Assembly: GCA_913777945.1 (NCBI GenBank)
Contig: CAJYTY010000008.1
Location: forward strand, 62,001-126,000
DNA length: 64,000 bases
Reading direction: 5' to 3'
Origin: an uncultured Acinetobacter sp.
GTDB taxonomy: Bacteria; Pseudomonadota; Gammaproteobacteria; Pseudomonadales; Moraxellaceae
In this document: one piece after another, positions 1 to 7,301 of the stretch
How positions within the stretch are numbered: position 1 is the stretch's first letter
Layout of the letters: each line of letters opens with the position of its first letter
Position numbers and translations under genes: made by a program
Notes under the pieces: generated by a model
What the model saw: only the letters and a program-made list of their open reading frames with translations
What the model was told of the DNA's origin: nothing
The model's database searches: none

Positions 1-1
1 G

Positions 2-2158
2 CCTCCACCGAAACCGAAGAAGAAGTGTGGTGGTATCGCGCAGATTGTGATGATTGTAGTGGCTATAGTCGTAACAATTTATACTGCGGGGGCAGCATCG
101 GCAGCCTTTGGTGCTTTGGCAGCAGGAGGTGGAATCGGCGGTGCAGCGGCAGCTGCAGGCACTGCAATTGCTAGTGGATCGGCTTTTGGAATTGGTGGTG
201 CGGCCTTAGCAGGATCCACTGGGCTTATAGGTATCTCAGCAGCAGCAGTTGGAGCTGCTGCTGGTAGTGCAGCTTCGCAATTGGCTGGTAAAGCAATGGG
301 AGTTGTAGATAGCTTCTCATGGTCACAAGTGGGAGTATCTGCATTAACAGCAGGGGCGACTGCTGGTGTAGGCGCAGGAATAGGACAACTTGCGACGAAA
401 GGCTATAGTTGGGCACAAACAGCTTCTAATGCGATCAATGCGGTAAATAATGGTACAGCAAGTTGGACGCAAGCCGCAGGTGTTGGGGCATATGCAGGTG
501 CAGTTGGTTACGGTTCAAATTATATCGCTAATCAGGTATTTGGTAATAATCAAAGCTTTAGTTGGGCTGGGTTAGGTTCATCAATTGTTGGTTCAATGGC
601 TGGAGCTGGTTTAGGTAAGTCTGGAGCATTTAATGGATTTGGCAAATTAGCGAGTCCTTATGCATATTCAGTTGCTGGTGCGAGTGCAGCAGCCACGATA
701 GAAGATAAATGGTTTGGTGGAGTAAGACCAGATTATTTGAATGTTTCAATGGCAGCTATTGCAAATACAGTAGGTAGACAGTTTGGTGAAAATGCTCAGA
801 GTTGGTTTGCAAATGGAACAACCAAAACTGTTTCTATATATGATGAAAATGTTTTTAGTTTCTTACCAACTGAGTATAGTAGTCAGCAGTCGATGTACGG
901 AGATGCTAGCCGCCTTAATGGCTCTCTTCCTGATACTATTCAGTTACCAACAATTGTAAGTAGTGCAAGTAATTCTGAGGACATTGACGACTTCGAAGGA
1001 ATGCATTTAGAGATTGAAAAAGAAGCTCCTAGAGATCTTAATATTGCTAGTGCTTTAGATGGTGTAAATAGTTTCTTCAATAATCGTATAGCGGCTATTA
1101 AAGAATGGGGTAATGCATCTGTACCATTCCAGTACTCGTGGGCAACGCCAAAGATAAATACAGGAAACTCAAGATTAGATAAATATTATTTCCAGCCAGT
1201 AAATGACTTAGTGAATACTGTGGCGAATGTTGGATGGAATGCCTTAAAGTTTGCTGGGAACACAGCCACAATTATGGGTAACTCTCCAACTGCTGCTCTG
1301 AGCGTTTTAACGGGTGATTATGATGAATCTCAACGCACTTATGATGCATTGTTATTCTCTAACCCTGCAACAGGTTCAATTGCAGGTGGAGCAAGAGCTG
1401 GGCTTGGTTATATACGTGATGTGAGAGAGTTTAATAAAGTTGCTACAGTTGGACGAGCGATAGGTTCAAGTCAAAGAGGTAGTGCTAGTATTGGTTTATT
1501 AAATGATATTCCTGTTGGTAGTACGACTGGGGAAGTATTAACAGCGTCTGCACCAGCTTCTCCAATAAAAGCATTATACCCAAGCACAGCAAGCACACAG
1601 ATTAAAGCTCCATTTGTTAGTACTACATCACGTACTTTACATTTCGATAATATTGATACATTTAACAGGGCAGCCAATAATCCAATTCCAAATACCTCTT
1701 ATAAACATGGTGGTGTTACGTGGACTACAGATAGTCAAGCGCGTATTTCAATGATTGAGGGGGAGGTTTCTCTGAAGAATCATGGACGTTATGTTACATC
1801 TGGAGAACCTCAACAAGCAACATTTGGTAAAGGATGGGCTTTTGAGGATGTTGCTTTTCATTTAATTGGTAATCAGTTTGATGGACCAACGAATGGATTG
1901 AATTTAGTTCCAGGAAGTGGTCGTTCCATTATATTATCTGATGGTACAAAGTTGAAAAATTTAAATTTGAGTCGTTACAAAACAGACTTTGAAAACCCTG
2001 TAGCTGAGATTTATAAGCAAACAGGTAAAAATGTTCCTGTTAAGATTGAGGCAATTTATGATAGTAATACAATTCGTCCAGAAGGTTTTGTAACTAAATA
2101 TCAGAAAGCAGATGGCACTTGGATTAGAGTTCAATTTGAAAATAGAGCGGGAGGATAA
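2..2158 (+). CDS. C-terminal part of a large polymorphic toxin with nuclease domain (5' end outside window)
   Basis: The frame is open from the first bases of the window, so the gene starts upstream. A Pro/Lys-rich stretch and one hydrophobic segment precede a long Gly/Ala-rich region of about 250 residues, as seen in pre-toxin parts of Acinetobacter filamentous haemagglutinin/CdiA-like or Rhs-like proteins. The last ~150 residues resemble DNA/RNA non-specific endonucleases of the Endonuclease_NS_2 type: GGVTWTTDSQARISMIEG, then FHLIGNQFDGP, whose His would be the catalytic base, then NLVPG with the metal-binding Asn, and the closing VKIEAIYDS strand. By family analogy it kills competing cells by nucleic-acid cleavage after contact-dependent delivery. 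An immunity gene follows immediately. Whether the carrier is CdiA or another polymorphic toxin cannot be told from this end. Confidence 0.8.
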   Translation, partial: PPPKPKKKCGGIAQIVMIVVAIVVTIYTAGAASAAFGALAAGGGIGGAAAAAGTAIASGSAFGIGGAALAGSTGLIGISAAAVGAAAGSAASQLAGKAMGVVDSFSWSQVGVSALTAGATAGVGAGIGQLATKGYSWAQTASNAINAVNNGTASWTQAAGVGAYAGAVGYGSNYIANQVFGNNQSFSWAGLGSSIVGSMAGAGLGKSGAFNGFGKLASPYAYSVAGASAAATIEDKWFGGVRPDYLNVSMAAIANTVGRQFGENAQSWFANGTTKTVSIYDENVFSFLPTEYSSQQSMYGDASRLNGSLPDTIQLPTIVSSASNSEDIDDFEGMHLEIEKEAPRDLNIASALDGVNSFFNNRIAAIKEWGNASVPFQYSWATPKINTGNSRLDKYYFQPVNDLVNTVANVGWNALKFAGNTATIMGNSPTAALSVLTGDYDESQRTYDALLFSNPATGSIAGGARAGLGYIRDVREFNKVATVGRAIGSSQRGSASIGLLNDIPVGSTTGEVLTASAPASPIKALYPSTASTQIKAPFVSTTSRTLHFDNIDTFNRAANNPIPNTSYKHGGVTWTTDSQARISMIEGEVSLKNHGRYVTSGEPQQATFGKGWAFEDVAFHLIGNQFDGPTNGLNLVPGSGRSIILSDGTKLKNLNLSRYKTDFENPVAEIYKQTGKNVPVKIEAIYDSNTIRPEGFVTKYQKADGTWIRVQFENRAGG

Positions 2159-2159
2159 A

Positions 2160-2552
2160 ATGAATTTTTTAAGAAAATCTGAATTAATCAATTCTATACT
2201 TCAACAAATTGCATCTTTGGCTGTAAGTGATTGGCGAAATATTGTCTATTATACTGAAAGACTTAGAGATAATAATATTGGATTAAGAAATAAGGATACA
2301 GCCTTATGTTGGATTGGTAACAATCTAAAATTATATACGAATGATCATCCTTTACGTTCTTCTATGGAACCTTATAAAACAGTAAATATTCTTTTTGAAG
2401 AATGTGAAAAATCTGGTGATAATTGGTGTGCTTTATCTTTATTTTTAGATCATAATGGAAAATATTCTAGTAAATTTTATTATGAGGGTACACCTTTACT
2501 TGATGGAAATGATGCTGAAGTATCAAAAAGATTGGCAGAAATAAATCCTTAA
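2160..2552 (+). CDS. Cognate immunity protein of the nuclease toxin (YezG/DUF600-like)
   Basis: The gene has 130 codons, starts one base after the toxin stop codon and carries a strong GGGAGG ribosome site inside the toxin's end. It is a small acidic cytosolic protein without signal peptide. The second half (WCALSLFLDHNGKYSSKFYY) resembles the YezG/DUF600 immunity family, which protects against nuclease toxins such as YeeF. The family assignment is tentative; the immunity role is inferred mainly from tight linkage to a toxin C-terminus. A longer reading from 2112 would overlap the toxin gene and is not needed. Confidence 0.7.
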   Translation: MNFLRKSELINSILQQIASLAVSDWRNIVYYTERLRDNNIGLRNKDTALCWIGNNLKLYTNDHPLRSSMEPYKTVNILFEECEKSGDNWCALSLFLDHNGKYSSKFYYEGTPLLDGNDAEVSKRLAEINP

Positions 2553-2617
2553 AATGCCAAACTGATTGACAATATGATTTTAACTGAGATTTATTCAACT
2601 CATTCATAACTAGGTTG

Positions 2618-2648
2618 TCTCACTCTACTGTTATTAGGTGGAGTGAGA
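2618..2648. other. Hairpin in the gap after the immunity gene
   Basis: Eleven-base arms TCTCACTCTAC and GTGGAGTGAGA pair with a single G-T wobble around a 9-base loop. No T-run follows, so it is a weak candidate for a terminator of the toxin-immunity unit. The right arm region resembles the signal-peptide coding stretch about 120 bp further on (both contain GGTGGAGT), which hints at a small local duplication. Nothing else is visible in the rest of the 2553-2718 gap. Confidence 0.3.
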
Positions 2649-2718
2649 TAAGCTAAGTGTTTGAATTGATGGTCCATCACGTTATAATTCTACTGTCTTT
2701 AAATATGCTACTTTATAT

Positions 2719-3174
2719 ATGAAAAATAAGAAATTAATTCTACCGTTGTCGGGTGGAGTACTTTGGTTGGCATGTAGTTCAAGGCAGTGGCAAGCAGACC
2801 TGATTCACCGTGAGTATCGACCTTTGATTAAATCCGTTTGTATCGAAAACAATCCTAGAGTCAAAATTGACCATTTTTAGGAAATGCTCATTAATCGATT
2901 AGCAAGCCATCATATTCAAATACAAGTATTTAATGCTCCATTTAAACTAAGTACTTGTGAATTTACGTTGAACTACGATGCAAGCGAAGATTACAAAACC
3001 GTATTCTTTATCGGTGATATGACGTTAAAACTGTATAACCGTGTTGGGCAAAGAATAGGACTGTCTGAATATCATGTTTATCGAGGTGGTGGGCTTGATC
3101 TCACAAAATATCAAGGTAACGATATAAAAATTAATCGAGTGGTCGATGGACTTTTAGATACAAGAAAGAAGTAG
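2719..3174 (+). pseudogene. Small lipoprotein gene interrupted by an in-frame TAG
   Basis: From ATG 2719 the frame encodes a short basic start, a hydrophobic stretch and a lipobox-like LWLACSS, then stops at TAG 2878-2880 after 53 codons and continues open in the same frame to 3174. Read through, it would give a 151-residue secreted lipoprotein. I do not recognise the family. The downstream part alone could start at ATG 2884 but would lack its export signal. A nonsense mutation in a formerly intact lipoprotein gene explains the arrangement best; a sequencing error or readthrough is the alternative. Confidence 0.5.
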
Positions 3175-3194
3175 GAATTACTTCTTCCTTTTTT
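3166..3194 (+). terminator. Rho-independent terminator between converging genes
   Basis: Arms AAGAAGTA and TACTTCTT surround a 5-base loop, followed by CC and six T residues. It overlaps the stop codon of the lipoprotein remnant and lies just before the end of the converging TPR gene. Confidence 0.55.
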
Positions 3195-3209
3195 GAGAAC
3201 CTTACTAAA

Positions 3210-3866
3210 TTAGTGCGGCCCATTTTCATCATCAATCGTATCGAGGTACGCACCTAAAAAGCCAGTGAGCTTTTTCTGCTCGGTTGGTGCATTCGTAGAT
3301 TCAGCTTTAGTTTGATTGAGGTTATTCGCTTGTGGAGCCTCAGAGGCATTCGTAGTAGATGCAAAGAGAGGTGCACTAGCGGCTGCGTGCTCCACTTGTG
3401 TAATGACACGTTTAATATCATTATTCAGTGCTTCATTAGAACATACCGCAATACCTTCTTGAAAATGATGAATCGCATCACTGGTTTGCTCTTTAAACAG
3501 AGCTAAATAACCAAGAGAAAAAGCTGCAAGTGCGGGATCGTGTGAACTCAATGACAGACTGCTAAAAAGTTGCTCTGCTTGCAGCGTCTGTTGGGTTTGT
3601 AAATGCAATAGACCAAGTTGGAACTGAGCAATATCAAAAGTTGGATTGATTTTTATTGCATGTTGTAGTGTCGTAATTGCACGTTCAAATAACCCAATTT
3701 CTGCATATTGCATGGCTAGAAAATAACAAGCAGCGTCATGTTCTGGTTGAACATTCAATAATTCAGTTAAATAACGAATTGCAGAGTGGGCATCTCCATG
3801 TTCACTGGCATGAATGGCAAGCTTGAGTGTTTCATCTGCATCGAAAGGGGATAAAAATTCATTCAT
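3210..3866 (-). CDS. TPR-repeat protein, second gene of a pair divergent to the flagellar cluster
   Basis: A cytosolic protein of 218 residues without signal peptide. About four tetratricopeptide-like helical hairpins fill residues 10-150, followed by an Ala/Thr/Asn/Gln-rich linker and a conserved-looking tail (TGFLGAYLDTIDDE). The start at 3866 is preferred over the ATG at 3872 because AAGAAG then lies six bases upstream. It follows the 395-aa TPR gene after about 13 bases, so the two form an operon. TPR proteins serve as chaperones in type III export, and the position next to fliQ suggests, but does not prove, a role in the flagellar-type system. Confidence 0.8.
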   Translation of the reverse strand: MNEFLSPFDADETLKLAIHASEHGDAHSAIRYLTELLNVQPEHDAACYFLAMQYAEIGLFERAITTLQHAIKINPTFDIAQFQLGLLHLQTQQTLQAEQLFSSLSLSSHDPALAAFSLGYLALFKEQTSDAIHHFQEGIAVCSNEALNNDIKRVITQVEHAAASAPLFASTTNASEAPQANNLNQTKAESTNAPTEQKKLTGFLGAYLDTIDDENGPH

Positions 3867-3879
3867 GAACATCTTCTTT

Positions 3880-5067
3880 TTAATTTAAGTGTTTTGGAAA
3901 ATCAGAATGCTGAGCTAGCCATTCATTGACAAGCGTTTGTCCAGAACGATCACTACTTGGCGCTCTTCTGATCAAGATACTATTCATCTTTTGTTGAGCA
4001 GCTTCAGATGATCCCTGATTATTCAGTAAAACATATTCAGCGAATGTTGCTGCCATACTATGTTCATCCAGCTCAAAAGCTTTTTTGATCCATTGTTTTG
4101 CTGCTACCGTATTATGGCGCATGGCTTCAACAACAGCGATGCCACCATAACTATCTGCAAATTCGGTATTGAGGGGTAATGCAATTTCAAATGCCCAAGC
4201 TGCTTTATCAATATTGTTTTTGAGAACATAACACCAACCCAAGACTTGCCACGTACCGACGTGATCTTTCATATATTCAACAGCTTTAAGTAGATATTTT
4301 TCAGCCTGATCAATATTGGTTTCATAGAACTCAAGTTGGCCTAAACCAGACCATGCCCGCCCTGATCGAGGGTGATGCTCTAAAATCAAATTGAAGTTAT
4401 TTCTAGCATCGGTGATGTTACGGGCATTCAATTGAATTTCAGCCAGTGCCAATAATGCTTCAAGTTGATAGGGTTGAATGTTGATTGCTTTAAGCGCTGT
4501 TGCTTTTGCATTGGCATAATCAGAAAGATTATGATCGGTTTCATATTGCAATAAAGCAAGATTGCCCAACGCTTCTGCGTTGGATGGATTTAATGCAATG
4601 GCTTTTTCAAGCGCATGTATTGCGTCTTCTGGACATTCCAAATGGTGCATGATTCTTGCGTAGAGTACATAGGTATTGGCATCTAAAGTGCTCGAAAATT
4701 CGATTAAGGGCTGTAAAAGACTTTGCGCTTTTTTGTAATCGCCTAAATAGAGTTGAGCATAGGCAAGGTTGTGCAATACAGTCGCATTTTCAAACTCAGT
4801 ACCTAGCACATGTTCCCCAAAAATAATAGCATTCTGAAAATTACCGAGTTGTAAACAAACCAAGCTGGCTAGACTGCTTACTTGAGGCTCTTGAATATTT
4901 TGAGTTTGAATATGCACCAACATTCGCTTGAGCGTATCAACCTGATTTTCGGCTAGACTGAGCTCAAGAATTGATGTAATTAAATGAGTGTTTTTAGGAT
5001 CTTGTTCTAAAAAACCAAGCCATCTTTGAAGTTGACTCGTCGAATCTGAAGGGGTAGTTGCTGTCAT
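3880..5067 (-). CDS. TPR-repeat protein, first gene of a pair divergent to the flagellar cluster
   Basis: This 395-residue protein is almost entirely tetratricopeptide repeats, visible as A..YxxxG..A/L patterns such as NATVLHNLAYAQLYLGDY, and PSNAEALGNLALLQYE and GRAWSGLGQLEFYETN further on. It has no signal peptide or membrane segment, so it should be a cytosolic scaffold or chaperone. It is transcribed away from fliQ across a 137-bp intergenic region and is followed by a second TPR gene. I cannot assign a substrate. The shared intergenic region makes a functional link with the flagellar-type cluster plausible. Confidence 0.82.
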   Translation of the reverse strand: MTATTPSDSTSQLQRWLGFLEQDPKNTHLITSILELSLAENQVDTLKRMLVHIQTQNIQEPQVSSLASLVCLQLGNFQNAIIFGEHVLGTEFENATVLHNLAYAQLYLGDYKKAQSLLQPLIEFSSTLDANTYVLYARIMHHLECPEDAIHALEKAIALNPSNAEALGNLALLQYETDHNLSDYANAKATALKAINIQPYQLEALLALAEIQLNARNITDARNNFNLILEHHPRSGRAWSGLGQLEFYETNIDQAEKYLLKAVEYMKDHVGTWQVLGWCYVLKNNIDKAAWAFEIALPLNTEFADSYGGIAVVEAMRHNTVAAKQWIKKAFELDEHSMAATFAEYVLLNNQGSSEAAQQKMNSILIRRAPSSDRSGQTLVNEWLAQHSDFPKHLN

Positions 5068-5122
5068 AATACCAAAGGATGCCTACATTTTTATAGTCAT
5101 AGCATAAAATATATATATATGT

Positions 5123-5151
5123 TTGAGAAGAAATAATATTCTTCAAAATAT
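5123..5151 (+). promoter_or_regulatory. Candidate sigma-70 promoter with inverted repeat ahead of fliQ
   Basis: TTGAGA at 5123-5128 and AAATAT at 5146-5151 are 17 bases apart. The spacer contains an inverted repeat, GAAGAA (5127-5132) and TTCTTC (5139-5144), which could be an operator. I see no GG-N10-GC sigma-54 or sigma-28-type flagellar promoter in the 137-bp gap. The assignment rests on pattern only. Confidence 0.3.
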
Positions 5152-5204
5152 GTTTGTTTGTTTGTGTCTTTTCGTTAAAATATGTGCTGTTTGGAGCTCA
5201 CACA

Positions 5205-5468
5205 ATGAATCAAGACCAGCTTTTATATTTATTAAAAGAAACATTATTAACAACAGCTTTAGTTGCTGCACCTGTGTTATTGGCAATTATGATCATTGGT
5301 TTGCTTGTGAGTATTTTACAAGTCGCAACGCAAATTCAGGAAATGACACTGACGTTCATTCCAAAATTAATAGTCGCAGTACTTGTTCTCTTGGTTTTGG
5401 GAAGCTGGATGGTGAATCACTTACGTGTTTTTGCTATAGAAATGTTTCTCAAAGCAGCAAGTTTTTAG
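5205..5468 (+). CDS. fliQ: Flagellar-type export gate protein FliQ
   Basis: FliQ is a small membrane subunit of the type III export gate in the inner membrane. The 87-residue product has two hydrophobic segments and the family motif running SILQVATQIQEMTLTFIPKL, very close to other FliQ proteins, and the usual length (about 89). ATG 5205 is chosen over the in-frame start at 5154 because GGAG lies upstream and it restores the normal N-terminus. It opens the long co-directional flagellar cluster, with fliR three bases after its stop. Confidence 0.96.
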   Translation: MNQDQLLYLLKETLLTTALVAAPVLLAIMIIGLLVSILQVATQIQEMTLTFIPKLIVAVLVLLVLGSWMVNHLRVFAIEMFLKAASF

Positions 5469-5471
5469 ATC

Positions 5472-6206
5472 ATGATGTTTGGATTTTTAGAATTTACGAC
5501 TGTTTTATTACTGTCATTGCGGTTGTTACCAATTTTTGTGGTCATGCCCCTCAATATTTTTGGCAAAGCACCAGTACTTTTTCGAATTATCATCGTCTTG
5601 GCTATTTCCATTATTATGGCGGGACTTGTACCGATACATGAAAATGTCTTAACGGTTTCACTGGTTATAAGTGAGTTTTTACTGGGTGTTGTCATTGCTT
5701 TCGGCTTTCATACTGCATTTGCCAGTTTAGATCTGATTGGAAAATTGCTCGATTTACAAATCGGTATTAATACGGCAGGTATATTCGACCCTTCGTCTAG
5801 TCATTTAGGCGGGATTGTTTCAGATCTTTTAATTGCAATTGCTGGTGTTATTTTTTTTATTCTCAACTTACATTATACATTACTACAAGGTTTAGTTGCT
5901 TTGTTTAAAATGGTTCCACTGGGTGCTTTTGACTTTCATTTACTTAATATAAAGAAATTAATTAGTGTCATGGGAGCGCAGTTTATTTTTGCATTTATTA
6001 TGCTACTTCCCGTAATTTTAGGTGTATGGCTTGTTGATCTTGCATTCGCAGTCATGTCTAGATCAATGCCTCAAGCAAATATTTACTTCTTGGCGCTACC
6101 TGTTAAGTTTATTGTAGGATTAATACTGTTGATGTTCAGTATGCCCATGATTGTACAAAACATTCCTAGGCTTTTTGAACAGCCTTTGAAGCTTATTATA
6201 TCTTAA
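5472..6206 (+). CDS. fliR: Flagellar-type export gate protein FliR
   Basis: FliR assembles with FliP and FliQ into the export gate inside the MS ring. The 244-residue protein is hydrophobic throughout, with about six membrane segments, and carries the family signature GKLLDLQIGINTAGIFDP (FliR proteins have a similar D.Q.G...A..FDP). The length is close to normal (about 260). It lies between fliQ and flhB, with no sign of damage. Confidence 0.95.
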   Translation: MMFGFLEFTTVLLLSLRLLPIFVVMPLNIFGKAPVLFRIIIVLAISIIMAGLVPIHENVLTVSLVISEFLLGVVIAFGFHTAFASLDLIGKLLDLQIGINTAGIFDPSSSHLGGIVSDLLIAIAGVIFFILNLHYTLLQGLVALFKMVPLGAFDFHLLNIKKLISVMGAQFIFAFIMLLPVILGVWLVDLAFAVMSRSMPQANIYFLALPVKFIVGLILLMFSMPMIVQNIPRLFEQPLKLIIS

Positions 6207-6225
6207 GCTAGTGGGGGAATAAATA

Positions 6226-7299
6226 ATGGATGATCAACAAGAAAAATCAGAACAGGCAACACCTTATAAATTAGAGCAAGCAAGGAAAAAAGGTAATGTT
6301 GCAAAGAGTATGGATTTATTATCTTTTACTATAATTACAGCTTTTATTACTGGGTTTGCTATTTTTTCAGGAAAAATTGCTTCAGAAGTATTTAAACAAA
6401 CGGCTTGGTGGCTCAATCACGCAGATCTTTTGGCTGAAAATTATATATCTAATGTCATTTATTGGGGAGATAAAAGTTTATCAAGGCTGTTGGCAGTAAT
6501 ATTTCCATTAATTTTTATTTTAATTATTGCTGCAATTGTCATAAGCCTTTTTTACAGTGGTTTTGTTTTTTCTTTTACTTCTTTGAAACCAGACCTGAAT
6601 CGATTAAATCCAGTTAAAGGATTAAAAAAGATATTCTCTAAAAGAATATTTGTTGAAGTTTTAAGAGTGGTAATTAAAGGATTACTTTTCTTTTTAGTTA
6701 CGTATTTTGCAATTCTGCATATTATTCAACAATTGACGAGCCATCTATCTAGAACGCCGCAAGCAATCGGTCTGGCATTTAATCAAGCGACAATTACTTT
6801 GATGTTGAGTTTAGTTGCAGTCATGGCAGCATTTGCACTTTTTGATATGTGGTATGCAAAACGAGAATTTTCAAAACAAATGCGTATGAGTCAGAAAGAG
6901 GTTAAGGATGAGTATCGTCATCGTGAAGGTAGTCCTGAATTAAAATCAAAACGGCGTCGTAATCAGCAGGAGTTCTTTTCTAAAGTAAAAGCGATTTCTC
7001 AGGTAAAAAAAGCAGATGTTGTGATTATTAATCCAACACATTATGCGGTTGCATTAATTTATCAGCCAGAAAAAATGCAAACACCTATTGTTTTAGCTAC
7101 AGGAACAGGTATGCTTGCGCACATGATTAGACGTGTAGCACGAAAAAATCAGGTGCCCATATTACATCGTCCAATTGTTGCAAGATATATTTATGCAAAA
7201 TGTGTGATTAACCAACCGATACCAACAGAAATACATAATGATGTGGTCGATATTTACCGTTGGGTGATTGCACTACCAAATTCAAAATTGAAGCTGTAA
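6226..7299 (+). CDS. flhB: Flagellar-type export switch protein FlhB
   Basis: FlhB controls the order of export, switching from rod/hook to late substrates after self-cleavage. The product has 357 residues: an N-terminal EKSEQATPYKLEQARKKGNV motif, four membrane segments and a cytoplasmic domain with the autocleavage site NPTH at about residues 269-272. The intact NPTH implies a working specificity switch, although no late (filament) substrate is encoded here. GGGGG at the 5' end supports ATG 6226. The flhA start follows after two bases. Confidence 0.96.
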   Translation: MDDQQEKSEQATPYKLEQARKKGNVAKSMDLLSFTIITAFITGFAIFSGKIASEVFKQTAWWLNHADLLAENYISNVIYWGDKSLSRLLAVIFPLIFILIIAAIVISLFYSGFVFSFTSLKPDLNRLNPVKGLKKIFSKRIFVEVLRVVIKGLLFFLVTYFAILHIIQQLTSHLSRTPQAIGLAFNQATITLMLSLVAVMAAFALFDMWYAKREFSKQMRMSQKEVKDEYRHREGSPELKSKRRRNQQEFFSKVKAISQVKKADVVIINPTHYAVALIYQPEKMQTPIVLATGTGMLAHMIRRVARKNQVPILHRPIVARYIYAKCVINQPIPTEIHNDVVDIYRWVIALPNSKLKL

Positions 7300-7301
7300 A
7301 G

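Noticed and set aside
5123..5641. 172-residue plus-strand frame over the start of fliQ/fliR
   Set aside because: It is out of frame with both clear flagellar genes and has Ser/Cys/Tyr-rich shadow composition.
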